This document shows, piece by piece, positions 1-9,118 of a stretch of DNA of 64,000 nucleotides. Below the pieces are notes generated by a model that was not told the DNA's origin, did no database searches, and saw nothing but the letters and a program-made list of their open reading frames with translations. Numbering within the stretch: position 1 is the first letter of the stretch; the number at the start of each line of letters is the position of its first letter. Source of the DNA: Phaeobacter sp. 22II1-1F12B (GTDB taxonomy: Bacteria; Pseudomonadota; Alphaproteobacteria; Rhodobacterales; Rhodobacteraceae); the NCBI RefSeq assembly GCF_002210165.1, contig NZ_AQQP01000001.1, positions 248,001-312,000 on the forward strand, in the 5' to 3' direction. The translations under genes were made by a program, and so were the position numbers.

Positions 1-689
1 AGGAGCGTAGATTTCCCAACATTGGGACGTCCAACAATCGCGACCTCGAAACCTTCGCGAATCCGTTCAGCCGTTGAAATCCCTGAACTTACCACCTTGA
101 GATCATCGTAAACCTTACTGAGCAGTTCGTTAACCTCGGGCGTCACATCAACCGGCACTTCTTCGTCGGAAAAATCAATCGTAGCTTCAAGCAATGCTCC
201 GGCCCGGATCAGATCCTTCCGCCAGTTTTCAGCCCTCTGACTGAAAACACCGGACATCACTTTTACGGCTTGCGAACGTTGAGCCTCTGTTTCCGCATCG
301 ATAAGATCAGCGAGACCCTCGACCTGTGCAAGGTCCATCCGGCCATTCATCAAAGCGCGACGTGTAAACTCCCCTGGCTCGGCAAGACGCAGCCCATCGA
401 GCTTCCCCAGTGCTTCCAGAACTGCCGAAACGACAGCGTTACTCCCATGGACCTGCAATTCCGCAACATTCTCGCCGGTAAAACTCTTCGGTGCCTCGAA
501 GGTCAGGATAAGCCCCTGATCTAGGATTTCCCCTTCTGCGGTCTTCAAAGACCGGAATGTCATGCCTCTTGGGGGCAATTTACCAACGCACAGAATCTCG
601 GCAGCGTCTCGGGCTTGAGGACCAGAAACGCGTATCACAGCCACGCCAGCTTTACCCGGCGCGGACGCCAGGGCAAAAATAGTATCCAT
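1..689 (-). CDS. mnmE: tRNA uridine-5-carboxymethylaminomethyl GTPase MnmE, partial (3' part outside window)
   Basis: Reading leftwards from the ATG at 689, about 229 codons are open to the window edge. The N-terminal formyl-THF-binding domain of MnmE is recognisable (starts [20 protein letters not shown]; later [17 protein letters not shown]). The frame enters the G domain with the P-loop [11 protein letters not shown] just before base 1, so the rest of the G domain and the C-terminal CxGK motif lie outside. MnmE with MnmG modifies the wobble uridine of certain tRNAs. It starts 26 bp after the rho stop and is probably co-transcribed with rho. The cut is caused by the window, not a mutation. 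Confidence 0.95.
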   Translation of the reverse strand, partial: MDTIFALASAPGKAGVAVIRVSGPQARDAAEILCVGKLPPRGMTFRSLKTAEGEILDQGLILTFEAPKSFTGENVAELQVHGSNAVVSAVLEALGKLDGLRLAEPGEFTRRALMNGRMDLAQVEGLADLIDAETEAQRSQAVKVMSGVFSQRAENWRKDLIRAGALLEATIDFSDEEVPVDVTPEVNELLSKVYDDLKVVSSGISTAERIREGFEVAIVGRPNVGKSTL

Positions 690-715
690 GACGATCTCCG
701 AGTATCCGACCAGCG

Positions 716-1987
716 TCAGGTATTCATTGAATCAAAGAAGTCACTGTTGGTCTTTGTCTGCTTCAGCTTCGAAATCAGGAACTCGATAGCATCGGTCGTA
801 CCCATCGGGTTAAGAATACGGCGAAGCACAAAAGTCTTCTGAAGATCGATTTTATCGACCAGAAGATCTTCTTTACGCGTACCGGACTTAAGGATGTCGA
901 TCGCCGGGAACACGCGCTTGTCTGCGATCTTGCGATCCAGCACGAGTTCCGAGTTACCCGTACCCTTGAATTCTTCGAAGATGACTTCGTCCATACGGCT
1001 ACCGGTGTCGATCAGCGCCGTAGCGATGATGGTCAGCGAACCACCCTCTTCGATATTCCGGGCCGCACCAAAGAACCGCTTCGGACGTTGCAGAGCGTTT
1101 GCGTCTACACCGCCTGTCAGAACCTTACCCGACGATGGAACAACAGTGTTAAACGCCCTACCAAGCCTTGTTATGGAGTCGAGAAGAATAACAACATCTC
1201 GTTTATGTTCTACAAGACGTTTGGCCTTTTCGATAACCATTTCGCTGACTGCAACGTGTCGTGTCGCGGGTTCGTCGAAGGTCGACGAAACGACTTCCCC
1301 TTTGACCGACCGCTGCATATCCGTCACCTCTTCGGGACGTTCATCAATCAGCAGAACGATCAGGTAGCATTCCGGATGGTTCTTTTCGATTGAGTTCGCG
1401 ATGTTCTGCAGGATTACCGTTTTACCAGTCCGCGGAGGCGCAACGATCAAAGAACGCTGGCCCTTACCGATCGGCGCAACAAGATCGATGATCCGCGCCG
1501 TACGGTCTTTCACGGTCGGGTCGTCAAGTTCCATGTTCAGCCGCTCATCCGGGTACAGCGGCGTCAGGTTATCGAACGCAATCTTGTGTTTTGCCCGTTC
1601 CGGATCTTCGAAATTGATCTGGGTAACGTTAGTCAGGGCAAAATAGCGTTCGTTGTCGTCCGGCGCCTTGATGACACCGTAAATCGTGTCACCTGTTCTC
1701 AGCGAATACTGGCGGATCATGTCAGGCGACACATAGATATCATCCGGACCAGGCAGATAGTTCGCCTCCGGCGATCTCAGAAACCCGAACCCATCCTGAA
1801 GCACCTCGAGAACGCCATCACCGGAGATTTCCCAACCCTCATCCGCGCGCTCGCGCAGAATCTGGAACATCATCTCGCCCTTACGCATCGTTGACGCGTT
1901 TTCGATCTCCAGCTCTTCAGCCATGGCAAGAAGGTCCTTGGGACTTTTTGCCTTTAGATCAGCGAGGTTGAGGGATTCTAATGTCAT
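716..1987 (-). CDS. rho: Transcription termination factor Rho
   Basis: 423 residues, the usual size of Rho. An N-terminal Rho_N helical region (about 5-45) is followed by the cold-shock-like RNA-binding domain ([19 protein letters not shown], about 65-83), then the RecA-like ATPase with Walker A APPRTGKT at about 183-190 and Walker [15 protein letters not shown]. Rho is the hexameric RNA helicase that terminates untranslated transcripts. In this orientation it is read away from the proposed replication origin, with hemJ 125 bp upstream and mnmE directly downstream. Confidence 0.98.
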   Translation of the reverse strand: MTLESLNLADLKAKSPKDLLAMAEELEIENASTMRKGEMMFQILRERADEGWEISGDGVLEVLQDGFGFLRSPEANYLPGPDDIYVSPDMIRQYSLRTGDTIYGVIKAPDDNERYFALTNVTQINFEDPERAKHKIAFDNLTPLYPDERLNMELDDPTVKDRTARIIDLVAPIGKGQRSLIVAPPRTGKTVILQNIANSIEKNHPECYLIVLLIDERPEEVTDMQRSVKGEVVSSTFDEPATRHVAVSEMVIEKAKRLVEHKRDVVILLDSITRLGRAFNTVVPSSGKVLTGGVDANALQRPKRFFGAARNIEEGGSLTIIATALIDTGSRMDEVIFEEFKGTGNSELVLDRKIADKRVFPAIDILKSGTRKEDLLVDKIDLQKTFVLRRILNPMGTTDAIEFLISKLKQTKTNSDFFDSMNT

Positions 1988-2112
1988 GGTTCAAGCCTTT
2001 GGAAACGAGAGCGCAAGCCGCCTACGTCAAGAATTCGTCATGGGGAAGCACGTGTCCCGGACGGGACAGTTGAGCCGTATCTATGTTCGGTTTCCGCTTA
2101 TGTCAAACAAGT

Positions 2113-2559
2113 TCAAAAGCGAACGACCACAGAGAACACGATGATGACCATAAAAACCGTAGGTACCTCGTTCATCATTCGGTACTGGCGACTAGTGACC
2201 GAGTTGCGTCCCTTCATGAAGTCCTTGCGCCGCAACGCCAGCCAGTGATGAAACCAGGTCATTCCAAGCACTGAAATGGCCTTGGTCCATGGCCAGATCA
2301 TACCCCAGTCCACCAGGCCGGGTGTGAAGACAAGACACAGTCCGAAAACCCACGTGGCCACCATTGCCGGATTCATGATTGCCTTCAACAATCGGTATTC
2401 CATCACTTCGAATACCTCGGGAAGTCCCGATAACTCTTTTTTTTCAACGTGATATACGAAAAGACGTGGAAGGTAGAACAAGCCTGCCATCCAGGCAATG
2501 ACCGAGATGATGTGAAAGGCTTTCGTCCAGGGATAGATGGAAATCAGAAAGTCGGTCAT
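2113..2559 (-). CDS. hemJ: Protoporphyrinogen IX oxidase HemJ
   Basis: A 148-residue membrane protein of the HemJ (UPF0093/CHP00701) family, which oxidises protoporphyrinogen IX to protoporphyrin IX in haem synthesis in bacteria lacking HemG/HemY-type enzymes. Visible family features are the N-terminal YPWTKAFHIISVIAWMAG segment with the conserved His at about 16, the RLLKAIMNP motif, the GLVDWGMIWPWTKA segment, and about four hydrophobic helices ending in a fifth (VFMVIIVFSVVV). It heads the leftward hemJ-rho-mnmE group and diverges from maf. Confidence 0.9.
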   Translation of the reverse strand: MTDFLISIYPWTKAFHIISVIAWMAGLFYLPRLFVYHVEKKELSGLPEVFEVMEYRLLKAIMNPAMVATWVFGLCLVFTPGLVDWGMIWPWTKAISVLGMTWFHHWLALRRKDFMKGRNSVTSRQYRMMNEVPTVFMVIIVFSVVVRF

Positions 2560-2960
2560 TTCGGCCTCGGGGTCATGCTCGGTCTCTCTTAAATATAATA
2601 AATATAAGAAGAAAGGTTTATGGTTTGGTAGGGAGACGCCATGCCGGTGGATTATTCAGATGTGCCATGGGTTATCCCGTGGGGGATCAAAATATATCGA
2701 AGTCGTCCACATCCCACGGTTGAGATAATATTTCTTTATAAATCAAAATGTTAAGCTAAAACTTGTCTCTAGGTCTATGTGGATAAAAACTGTATTGGGT
2801 TCTGACGGATGGTTTCATCCACGTTCAGATTTTATCCCTCTCCACCCTGTAAGACTCGGGGTGAGAGGAAGGGGGGAAATGGATGAAAACGCCCGGGTTG
2901 CGAAAATCGCCGGGAAACATAAAAACGGTCCCGACTGAAACAAGATTTCTCCAGCAGGTT
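2560..2960. other. Candidate chromosomal replication origin (oriC) in the hemJ-maf gap
   Basis: This 0.4-kb gap has no credible gene. It holds two strongly AT-rich stretches (about 2588-2620 and 2725-2765), one perfect DnaA box (TGTGGATAA, 2778-2786) and several two-mismatch relatives (GGTGGATTA 2646-2654; TCGTCCACA 2703-2711; TCATCCACG 2815-2823). Flanking genes diverge from it: hemJ-rho-mnmE leftwards and maf-aroE-coaE-dnaQ rightwards. From memory, this is the arrangement flanking the origin in Rhodobacteraceae genomes. The assignment is inference; GC skew was not computed. The promoters of hemJ and maf must also lie here. Confidence 0.65.
2778..2786 (-). promoter_or_regulatory. Perfect DnaA box
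   Basis: TGTGGATAA on the + strand is the exact reverse complement of the consensus DnaA box TTATCCACA. It lies next to an AT-rich stretch inside the candidate origin, which makes it more likely to be functional than an isolated match. Confidence 0.6.
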
Positions 2961-2966
2961 ATGCAC

Positions 2967-3566
2967 ATGTCTGTCCCCATCGTTCTGGCTTCCGGATCCC
3001 AAATCCGTTCAGAGTTGCTGCAGAATGCACGGGTACCATTTGACGTCATGGTTGCCCGGATCGATGAAGAATCGGTAAAAATGGCGCTGCAGGCGGAACA
3101 GGCAAAACCGCGGGACATTGCCGATACTCTGGCTGAACTGAAGGCAAGGAAGATCAGCGGCAAAATGCCTGGCCGCTTTGTGCTGGGCTGCGATCAGGTG
3201 CTGGATCTGGAAGGGAGGATCCTGTCAAAACCTGGAACCCCAGAGGAGGCGTATAGCCAGCTCGAATCCCTAAGCGGCAAAAGGCATAGCCTTCTTTCGG
3301 CGGCAGTCATCGTTGAAGACGGAAAACCGATTTGGCGACATGTGGGTCAGGTCCGGCTTTTCATGCGTGAGCTTTCACGGGAGTATATGACAGGTTATGT
3401 CGAACGAAACTGGGAAAGTATTCGGTTTTCTGTAGGATCCTATAAGCTGGAAGAAGAAGGTGTTAGGTTGTTCAGGTCGATTGAGGGAGATTACTTCAAT
3501 GTGCTTGGATTGCCGTTGCTAGAACTCCTGAATTTTCTGACAGTGAGGGGAATGTTGGAAACATGA
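2967..3566 (+). CDS. maf: Maf-family nucleotide pyrophosphatase
   Basis: About 199 residues from the ATG at 2967 ([18 protein letters not shown]), the start that fits the family; ATG at 2961 shares the same AGCAGG ribosome site and is possible. Upstream in-frame codons lack family similarity. Maf proteins hydrolyse non-canonical or modified nucleotide triphosphates. The N-terminal ASGSQIR loop, VDEE-like IDEESVK, the [16 protein letters not shown] motif and C-terminal GLPLLELL are present; the version resembles the YceF branch more than YhdE. It overlaps aroE by 4 bp (ATGA), heading the maf-aroE-coaE-dnaQ operon that leaves the proposed origin. Confidence 0.92.
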   Translation: MSVPIVLASGSQIRSELLQNARVPFDVMVARIDEESVKMALQAEQAKPRDIADTLAELKARKISGKMPGRFVLGCDQVLDLEGRILSKPGTPEEAYSQLESLSGKRHSLLSAAVIVEDGKPIWRHVGQVRLFMRELSREYMTGYVERNWESIRFSVGSYKLEEEGVRLFRSIEGDYFNVLGLPLLELLNFLTVRGMLET

Positions 3567-4396
3567 CGCAGGAAAAGATACCGCTGGCGGGCGTGATCGG
3601 TTCGCCGATCTCCCATTCGCGTTCTCCGCTGCTTCACCACCACTGGCTCAAGGCGCTTGGTATCAAGGGTCACTACATTCCGATGGACGTGGCACAGGCG
3701 GATTTGGAAACCGTGATACGCACCCTTCCGAAAATGGGATTTGTCGGGGTGAATATTACCCTCCCCCACAAGGAAACGGTGATGCGCATCGCAGACCAGA
3801 TCACCGACAGGGCCACGGTAATCGGAGCGGCTAATACTCTCATCTTTCGAAAAGACGGGATCATCCACGCGGACAATACCGACGGCTATGGTTTTATCGA
3901 AAACCTGAAGCACGGCGCACCCGATTGGGCGCCCAAGGAAGGTCCTACGCTTGTTCTTGGCGCTGGCGGTGCGGCGCGTGCCATCGTCGCGGCTTTGGCC
4001 GATGCAGGTGTGCCGGAAATTATTCTCTCCAACAGAACCCGTGTCCGTGCCGAAAAACTGCGCGACGATTTCGGCCAGCGTATCAGGGTGGTCGATTGGG
4101 TTCAGGTCGGAAACTACATGGATGAGCCGAATTTGCTGGTGAATACGACGGTTCTTGGGATGACCGGCAAGCCGGACCTGCGGATTTCGCTTGATCGGTT
4201 GAGCGCGGACACGGTCGTGACGGACATTGTTTACAATCCGCTGGAAACACCTTTGCTCCAACAGGCGAAACAGATCGGCTGTACCACGGTCGATGGGCTG
4301 GGAATGTTGATTTATCAAGGTCTTCCGGGATTTGAACGCTGGTTCGGACAACGACCGGTCATAGATGAATCGACCAGAGCAGCCATCCTGACATGA
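3563..4396 (+). CDS. aroE: Shikimate dehydrogenase
   Basis: 277 residues. Catalyses NADPH-dependent reduction of 3-dehydroshikimate to shikimate in the chorismate pathway. The shikimate-binding SHSRSP loop (17-22), catalytic Lys in NITLPHK (about 70), catalytic Asp in NTDGYGF (about 107) and the nucleotide-binding GAGGAARA motif (133-140) are all visible. It is translationally coupled to maf upstream and coaE downstream through 4-bp overlaps. Confidence 0.97.
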   Translation: MTQEKIPLAGVIGSPISHSRSPLLHHHWLKALGIKGHYIPMDVAQADLETVIRTLPKMGFVGVNITLPHKETVMRIADQITDRATVIGAANTLIFRKDGIIHADNTDGYGFIENLKHGAPDWAPKEGPTLVLGAGGAARAIVAALADAGVPEIILSNRTRVRAEKLRDDFGQRIRVVDWVQVGNYMDEPNLLVNTTVLGMTGKPDLRISLDRLSADTVVTDIVYNPLETPLLQQAKQIGCTTVDGLGMLIYQGLPGFERWFGQRPVIDESTRAAILT

Positions 4397-4986
4397 GTTT
4401 TCTACTTGGTCTGACAGGCTCCATCGGAATGGGGAAAACATCGACCGCCAAGCTGTTCCGGCAGTTGGGCTGCGATGTCTGGGATGCAGATGCGGCTGTT
4501 CATCGCTTGTATGCCCGTGACGGTGCTGCTGTTGAGCCTATGTCCCGGGTGTTTCCCGAGGCCATCATCGATGGTTCGGTTGACCGCGGACAATTGAAGG
4601 CGATTATTGCAAAAGACGCGTCAGCCATCAAAAAGATCGAAAAAATCGTCCACCCGCTGGTAGCAGCGGACCGCGAAGCGTTCAAGAAAACCGCTAGGTC
4701 CGATATCATCGTGTTCGATATCCCGTTGATTTTCGAAACTGGCGGACAAAGCAAGCTGGATGCGGTTGCCTGTGTATCCGTAGATGCGGAAACTCAGGAA
4801 AAACGGGTTCTGGAACGCGGTACCATGACTCGCGAACAGTTCCTGATGATCCGGGATAAGCAGATGCCGGATGCTGAAAAGCGCAAGCTAGCAGATTACG
4901 TAATCGAAACGGACACGCCTGAACACGCTCTTGCGCAGGTTCAGGCTATCATTAACGACATCAGAACCAAGGTGAGCCATGCGTGA
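4393..4986 (+). CDS. coaE: Dephospho-CoA kinase
   Basis: 197 residues, normal for CoaE, which phosphorylates dephospho-CoA in the last step of coenzyme A synthesis. The P-loop GLTGSIGMGKT is at the N terminus, followed by the DADAAVHRLY substrate motif, the VHPLV segment and the DIPLIFETG motif. The start overlaps the aroE stop by 4 bp; the end overlaps dnaQ by 8 bp. Confidence 0.97.
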   Translation: MSFLLGLTGSIGMGKTSTAKLFRQLGCDVWDADAAVHRLYARDGAAVEPMSRVFPEAIIDGSVDRGQLKAIIAKDASAIKKIEKIVHPLVAADREAFKKTARSDIIVFDIPLIFETGGQSKLDAVACVSVDAETQEKRVLERGTMTREQFLMIRDKQMPDAEKRKLADYVIETDTPEHALAQVQAIINDIRTKVSHA

Positions 4987-5665
4987 AATCGTGCTCGATA
5001 CGGAAACCACAGGGTTTGACCCCGAGGGCGGCGACCGGATTGTCGAAATCGGCGGCGTGGAGCTTTATAACCACGTGGCGACGGGGCGTACCTATCACCA
5101 GTACATCAACCCTGAACGCGACATGCCCGAGGATGCCTTTAAGGTGCACGGTCTCGGCAACGAATTCCTCTCAGACAAACCGAAGTTTGCCGAAATCGGT
5201 CAGGCATTTCTGGATTTTGTGGGCGATGCCAAGCTTATCATTCACAACGCTTCCTTCGACATGAAGTTTCTGAATGCCGAGTTGAAGTGGATGAACCTGC
5301 CTTTATTACCGCTCGATCAGGCTATCGATACGCTGGCGATCGCACGCAAGAAATTTCCCGGCTCGCCCGCCTCTCTCGATGCCCTTTGCCGTCGTTTCGG
5401 TATCAACAACGACGCCCGTACCCTACACGGCGCTCTGCTCGACTCCGAAATCCTTGCCGAAGTCTATCTCGAACTGATTGGTGGCCGGCAGCCCGATTTT
5501 GCGCTCTCGACGGCACAAACCGGCTCTTCAACGCAGGTGTCTGAGAACTGGCGCCCAGTCCCGCGCTCAGAGCCTCTCCCGCCCCGGCTGACCGAGGCGG
5601 AGAAGGCCGCTCATAATGAATTCATCGCCCAACTGGGCGAAAACCCGCTGTGGTTACGCGGCTAG
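4979..5665 (+). CDS. dnaQ: DNA polymerase III epsilon subunit (3'-5' proofreading exonuclease)
   Basis: 228 residues. The DEDDh exonuclease motifs are in order: VLDTETTGFDP (Exo I, Asp/Glu), HNASFDMKFLNAEL (Exo II) and HGALLDSEILAEVYLEL (Exo III, His and Asp). A proline-rich C-terminal tail (about 180-228) would be the linker to the alpha subunit. It is the last gene of the maf-aroE-coaE-dnaQ operon and ends 4 bp before the convergent secB stop. Confidence 0.96.
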   Translation: MREIVLDTETTGFDPEGGDRIVEIGGVELYNHVATGRTYHQYINPERDMPEDAFKVHGLGNEFLSDKPKFAEIGQAFLDFVGDAKLIIHNASFDMKFLNAELKWMNLPLLPLDQAIDTLAIARKKFPGSPASLDALCRRFGINNDARTLHGALLDSEILAEVYLELIGGRQPDFALSTAQTGSSTQVSENWRPVPRSEPLPPRLTEAEKAAHNEFIAQLGENPLWLRG

Positions 5666-5669
5666 GCCC

Positions 5670-6173
5670 TTACGCGTCGGCGACCGGCGCTGCGCCTTCG
5701 CCCTGAGCAGCCTGACGACGGGCCAGTTCGGAACGATAGATCTGCACAAAGTCGATGTTTTCGAGGTTCAGCGGCGGGTAGCCACCGTCACGTGTCACAT
5801 CGCTGACGATCCGACGCAGGAAAGGGAACAGCATGCGGGGGCATTCGATCAGCAGGAACGGATGAAGCTGCTCTTCCGGAACGCCCTGAATGCGGAATAC
5901 GCCGACATAGTCGATTTCCAGAAGAAACAGCTGCTCGCCGCCTTCCTTCGCCTTGGATTCGATATTCAGTTTGATCATGACTTCGTACTGATTATCGGTC
6001 GGACGCTTTTTCGCATCCAGATTGACCTGAACGCTGATGTCCGGATTGACCTGACCCGTCGCGCCTTTCTGGGCCATGACGTTTTCAAAAGACAGGTCAC
6101 GGACGAACTGTCCAAGGATATTCATCTGTACTGCGGGTTGCTGTGCGGTATCGGCTGCACCGTTCTCGGCCAT
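5670..6173 (-). CDS. secB: Protein-export chaperone SecB
   Basis: 167 residues, matching SecB. The family core is clear: ILGQFVRDLSFENV near residue 20, then PDISVQVNLDAKK, EVMIKLNIESKA and LLIECPRMLFPFLRRIVSD, the SecA/substrate-groove region. SecB is a tetrameric cytosolic chaperone that holds preproteins unfolded and passes them to SecA. An acidic, Ala-rich tail (about 150-167) is typical of alphaproteobacterial forms. It lies 56 bp downstream of fxsA on the same strand. Confidence 0.96.
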   Translation of the reverse strand: MAENGAADTAQQPAVQMNILGQFVRDLSFENVMAQKGATGQVNPDISVQVNLDAKKRPTDNQYEVMIKLNIESKAKEGGEQLFLLEIDYVGVFRIQGVPEEQLHPFLLIECPRMLFPFLRRIVSDVTRDGGYPPLNLENIDFVQIYRSELARRQAAQGEGAAPVADA

Positions 6174-6229
6174 ATTGCGAGCTCCTGAAACAAAAATTTG
6201 CCGCTGCTTACCAGCTTGAGACTCTTATC

Positions 6230-6748
6230 TCAATGCTGCTCCGAATGTCTGTCGCTGCCGTGCTCGACCCATCCAGAGTTACCTTTAGGCTTGCTGCCGC
6301 TCGGAGAAACCTCTTCGTATTCACCATCGATCACATCGCCGCCGCCGGGATACTCGCGTTGATATGTACTTCTGGTCTGCGATCCCATTTGAAACGTCTG
6401 AACATTAACGCGTTTTTTGAGAAAGTGGAAAACGGCGACACGCACCGAAGGCACGAGCAACGCAAAGCCAACGGCATCTGTGAAAAAGCCGGGGGTGAGC
6501 AGTAACGCGCCCGAAAACAGGATCATCGCGCCATGCGCCAAGGGTTCCGTCGGGTCATTCAATTCGGAAAAAGAACGGCTCAGCTGGGCAAGCGCCATCC
6601 GTCCCTGGGTCTTGACCAGCCATGTACCCAGAATAGCTGTTATGATCACGATCCCAAGAGTTGGCCATAGTCCGATCAGACCGCCAACCTGAATAAACAG
6701 GGCGATTTCGATAATCGGGACCATCAAGAAGGCCAGAAACAGATACAT
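6230..6748 (-). CDS. fxsA: FxsA family membrane protein
   Basis: 172 residues with the FxsA fold: an N-terminal MYLFLAFLMVPIIEIALFI segment, further hydrophobic helices (GLWPTLGIVIITAILGTWLV; GALLLTPGFFTDAVGFALLV), and a hydrophilic Gly/Ser/Glu tail from about 125. FxsA in E. coli suppresses F exclusion of phage T7; the cellular role is otherwise unclear. Gene order fxsA-secB, divergent from timA, with about 100 bp between the two start codons for promoters. Confidence 0.9.
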   Translation of the reverse strand: MYLFLAFLMVPIIEIALFIQVGGLIGLWPTLGIVIITAILGTWLVKTQGRMALAQLSRSFSELNDPTEPLAHGAMILFSGALLLTPGFFTDAVGFALLVPSVRVAVFHFLKKRVNVQTFQMGSQTRSTYQREYPGGGDVIDGEYEEVSPSGSKPKGNSGWVEHGSDRHSEQH

Positions 6749-6852
6749 AGGCTCATTCCTTATTGTGCTCGGCGGTGGACTTGGACCTAGCCAACCCCTA
6801 CATAGGGCTTTGACCGCTGCTTACAAAGCCCGACGCCTGAAACGAGGTACAA

Positions 6853-7509
6853 ATGAATTCGCCCCTGATCCAGCTTCTGGTCCTGGCCGGCATTGCCATA
6901 TTCCTGATTTTGCGCCTCAAAAGCGTTCTCGGGACACGTGAGGGCTTTGAAAAACCTCCCGTGCCGAACCAGTCGGCCAAATCGTCGCGCCCCGATTTCG
7001 AGGTCATCGAAGGCGGACCAGACCACGACATCACCGATCATGTCGATCCCGACAGCGATGCGGCCAAGGAACTGGCAGCAATGAAACGGGTCGAACCGGG
7101 CTTTTCTCTCACCGATTTCATCCAAGGCGCACGCGGCGCTTATGAAATGATCGTGATGGGTTTCGAACGCGGCAACCTTGACGAAATTCAGCCCTATCTG
7201 GCCGAAGACGTGTTCGAAACCTTTGTCAGTGTCGTTTCCGACCGCGAGGACAAAGGCCTCAAGATCACCGCTGAATTCATCGGTATCCGCGAGACCCGTG
7301 TTCAGGAGGTCAACTTTGACCGGGCAACCAATCGGGCCGAGATCACTATGCGCTTTGTTGGCGAACTCACCTCGGTCGTGCGCGATGAGGGTGGCGATAT
7401 CATTGAAGGCAGCGAAACCACCGCCAAGCGGCAGAAAGACAGTTGGACCTTTGCCCGTACCATGGGCGAAGACGATCCGAACTGGTTGCTGGTCGCCACG
7501 GACGCATGA
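6853..7509 (+). CDS. Tim44/TimA family membrane-anchored protein
   Basis: 218 residues: an N-terminal single membrane anchor (LIQLLVLAGIAIFLILRL, about 5-22), a charged linker, and a C-terminal Tim44-like domain from about 80 (FSLTDFIQGARGAYEMIV through VDFDRATNRAEI-like region). It is the alphaproteobacterial relative of mitochondrial Tim44, so an inner-membrane association is expected; the bacterial function is not established. The stop overlaps the mltA start by 4 bp. The order Tim44-like, mltA, smr next to secB is a recurring alphaproteobacterial grouping. Confidence 0.88.
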   Translation: MNSPLIQLLVLAGIAIFLILRLKSVLGTREGFEKPPVPNQSAKSSRPDFEVIEGGPDHDITDHVDPDSDAAKELAAMKRVEPGFSLTDFIQGARGAYEMIVMGFERGNLDEIQPYLAEDVFETFVSVVSDREDKGLKITAEFIGIRETRVQEVNFDRATNRAEITMRFVGELTSVVRDEGGDIIEGSETTAKRQKDSWTFARTMGEDDPNWLLVATDA

Positions 7510-8546
7510 TTGCGGTCCTGCGCGCGATATGCATGGCGGCCACAATGATGGCCTCCACCGGTGCGCAGGCTGAGATCACCCATAAAATCGTTCCTTTCGA
7601 AGAACTTGATGGTTGGTCTGGAGATAACCACAAGGATGCGTTTACCGCTTTTCTCAACACTTGTGCCGATCTGAAAGACCCGGACTGGCTGTCCATCTGC
7701 GCGGTTGCCCAAAGCAACATGGACAGCAATCCGAGATCGTTCTTCGAGCTCTTCTTTCGTCCTGTCCTGATAGAAGACGGCGGCAATTCGCTGTTTACCG
7801 GGTACTTCGAACCCGAACTTGAAGGGTCGCGTCACCCGACGTCACGGTTCCGGTATCCGTTGTACAAGATGCCGCCCGAAGCGAAAAACGCGAACACTTG
7901 GTTGTCACGGGAAGAGATTTTTTCGTCCGGTGTGCTCGACAATCGTGGGCTTGAGATTGCGTGGGTCGATGATCCGGTCGAACTATTCTTTCTCCAGATT
8001 CAGGGGTCGGGCCGTATCCGCCTCCAGAACGGAGAATCCCTGCGCGTCGGATACGGCGGCGCCAATGGTCATCCATATCGTTCCATCGGTGTCGAATTGG
8101 TCCGTCGCGGTATCTATGATGCCCACCAAGTCAGCGCCCAGGTCATCAAGAATTGGGTGAAACGGAATCCCGAGGCTGGACGAGATCTGCTCTACCATAA
8201 CCCGTCTTATGTTTTCTTTCGCGAGATCAGCAAGGTAGCCGCCCACCTAGGGCCGCTAGGTGCGATGAACAGATCGGTTACGGCCATGCGCAGCATCGCG
8301 GTTGATCCACAGTTCACGCCGCTTGGAGCACCGGTATGGCTTGAAAAGGATGGGGAAAATCCGATCCGGCGGTTGATGGTGGCGCAAGACACCGGATCAG
8401 CGATCAAGGGCGCCCAGCGCGCCGATGTGTTTTTCGGCACCGGCGATGCGGCGGGAGAAGCCGCCGGCAGACTCCGGGACTCCGGCCGCATGCTTGTTTT
8501 GCTTCCGATCCAACGCGCCTACGCGCTGGCTACGGATGGCGTCTGA
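7506..8546 (+). CDS. mltA: Membrane-bound lytic murein transglycosylase A
   Basis: About 346 residues from the ATG at 7506, which overlaps the previous stop (ATGA) and opens with a signal peptide (MIAVLRAICMAATMMASTGAQA). The ORF is open further upstream but that part lies inside the Tim44-like gene. MltA cleaves the glycan strand with 1,6-anhydromuramate formation. Family features: FTGYFEPELEGSR near 85-97, IQGSGRIRL and GYGGANGHPYRSIG in the double-psi barrel, and the C-terminal 3D domain with MVAQDTGSAIKG and ADVFFGTG. No lipobox Cys is obvious, so it may be periplasmic rather than lipid-anchored. Confidence 0.94.
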   Translation: MIAVLRAICMAATMMASTGAQAEITHKIVPFEELDGWSGDNHKDAFTAFLNTCADLKDPDWLSICAVAQSNMDSNPRSFFELFFRPVLIEDGGNSLFTGYFEPELEGSRHPTSRFRYPLYKMPPEAKNANTWLSREEIFSSGVLDNRGLEIAWVDDPVELFFLQIQGSGRIRLQNGESLRVGYGGANGHPYRSIGVELVRRGIYDAHQVSAQVIKNWVKRNPEAGRDLLYHNPSYVFFREISKVAAHLGPLGAMNRSVTAMRSIAVDPQFTPLGAPVWLEKDGENPIRRLMVAQDTGSAIKGAQRADVFFGTGDAAGEAAGRLRDSGRMLVLLPIQRAYALATDGV

Positions 8547-9106
8547 TGAAACGCCGTCGGCTTAGCCAGGAAGAAATTGATCTATGGAACAAGGTTGTTT
8601 CAAAGGCTCAAAAGCTGCATCCCGAGCAGACGGTGTTCAAAACCGCGGAGGCGAAGCCCGCGGTGAAAAAACCAGTATCGAACCAATCACCCACAAGGCC
8701 TGCCCCGCCCCGACCCGCCGCACAGCCAAAACCACCTTCACCACCCCCGGTCGCACCGCTGAACATGGATCGAAAAGCTTTCGGTCGCATGAAACGGGGC
8801 AAACTGGTCCCCGAAGCGCGGATAGACCTGCATGGCATGACCCTTGATCAGGCCCATCCGGCTCTGACCCGTTTCATTCTTGGCGCTCAGTCCTCCGGCA
8901 AGCGTCTAGTATTGGTCATTACCGGTAAGGGGAAGATGGAAGAAGACAACATTCTCTTCGCCCGACAAAGGGGCGTTCTAAAACGACAGGTTCCTCATTG
9001 GCTCCAGATGTCACCCCTGTCCCATGCGGTGCAGCAAGTCAGCCCGGCACATATCCGTCACGGTGGCGACGGTGCCTTGTATGTCTACCTGCGCAGGCAA
9101 CGCTAA
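8546..9106 (+). CDS. Smr/MutS2 C-terminal domain endonuclease-like protein
   Basis: 186 residues. A basic N terminus and a Pro/Ala-rich linker (about 45-75) precede the Smr domain, recognisable by the LDLHGMT-like DLHGMTLDQA motif (about 92-101), VLVITGKGK and the HGGDGALYVYLR ending. Smr domains have nicking nuclease or RNA-binding activity in characterised proteins; the role of this stand-alone form is not known. Its ATG overlaps the mltA stop (TGATG). Confidence 0.92.
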   Translation: MKRRRLSQEEIDLWNKVVSKAQKLHPEQTVFKTAEAKPAVKKPVSNQSPTRPAPPRPAAQPKPPSPPPVAPLNMDRKAFGRMKRGKLVPEARIDLHGMTLDQAHPALTRFILGAQSSGKRLVLVITGKGKMEEDNILFARQRGVLKRQVPHWLQMSPLSHAVQQVSPAHIRHGGDGALYVYLRRQR

Positions 9107-9118
9107 GCGCTGCTTAGC
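9102..9118. terminator. Hairpin at convergent smr/MFS stops
   Basis: GCTAAGC-GCT-GCTTAGC forms a 7-bp perfect stem with a 3-nt loop covering both convergent stop codons. It lacks a T-tract on either side, so bidirectional termination is only a guess. Confidence 0.3.

Noticed and set aside
2588-2760. CtrA sites in the candidate origin
   Set aside because: Isolated TTAA tetramers are present but none has the N7-TTAA spacing, so CtrA control of the origin as in Caulobacter is not supported here.
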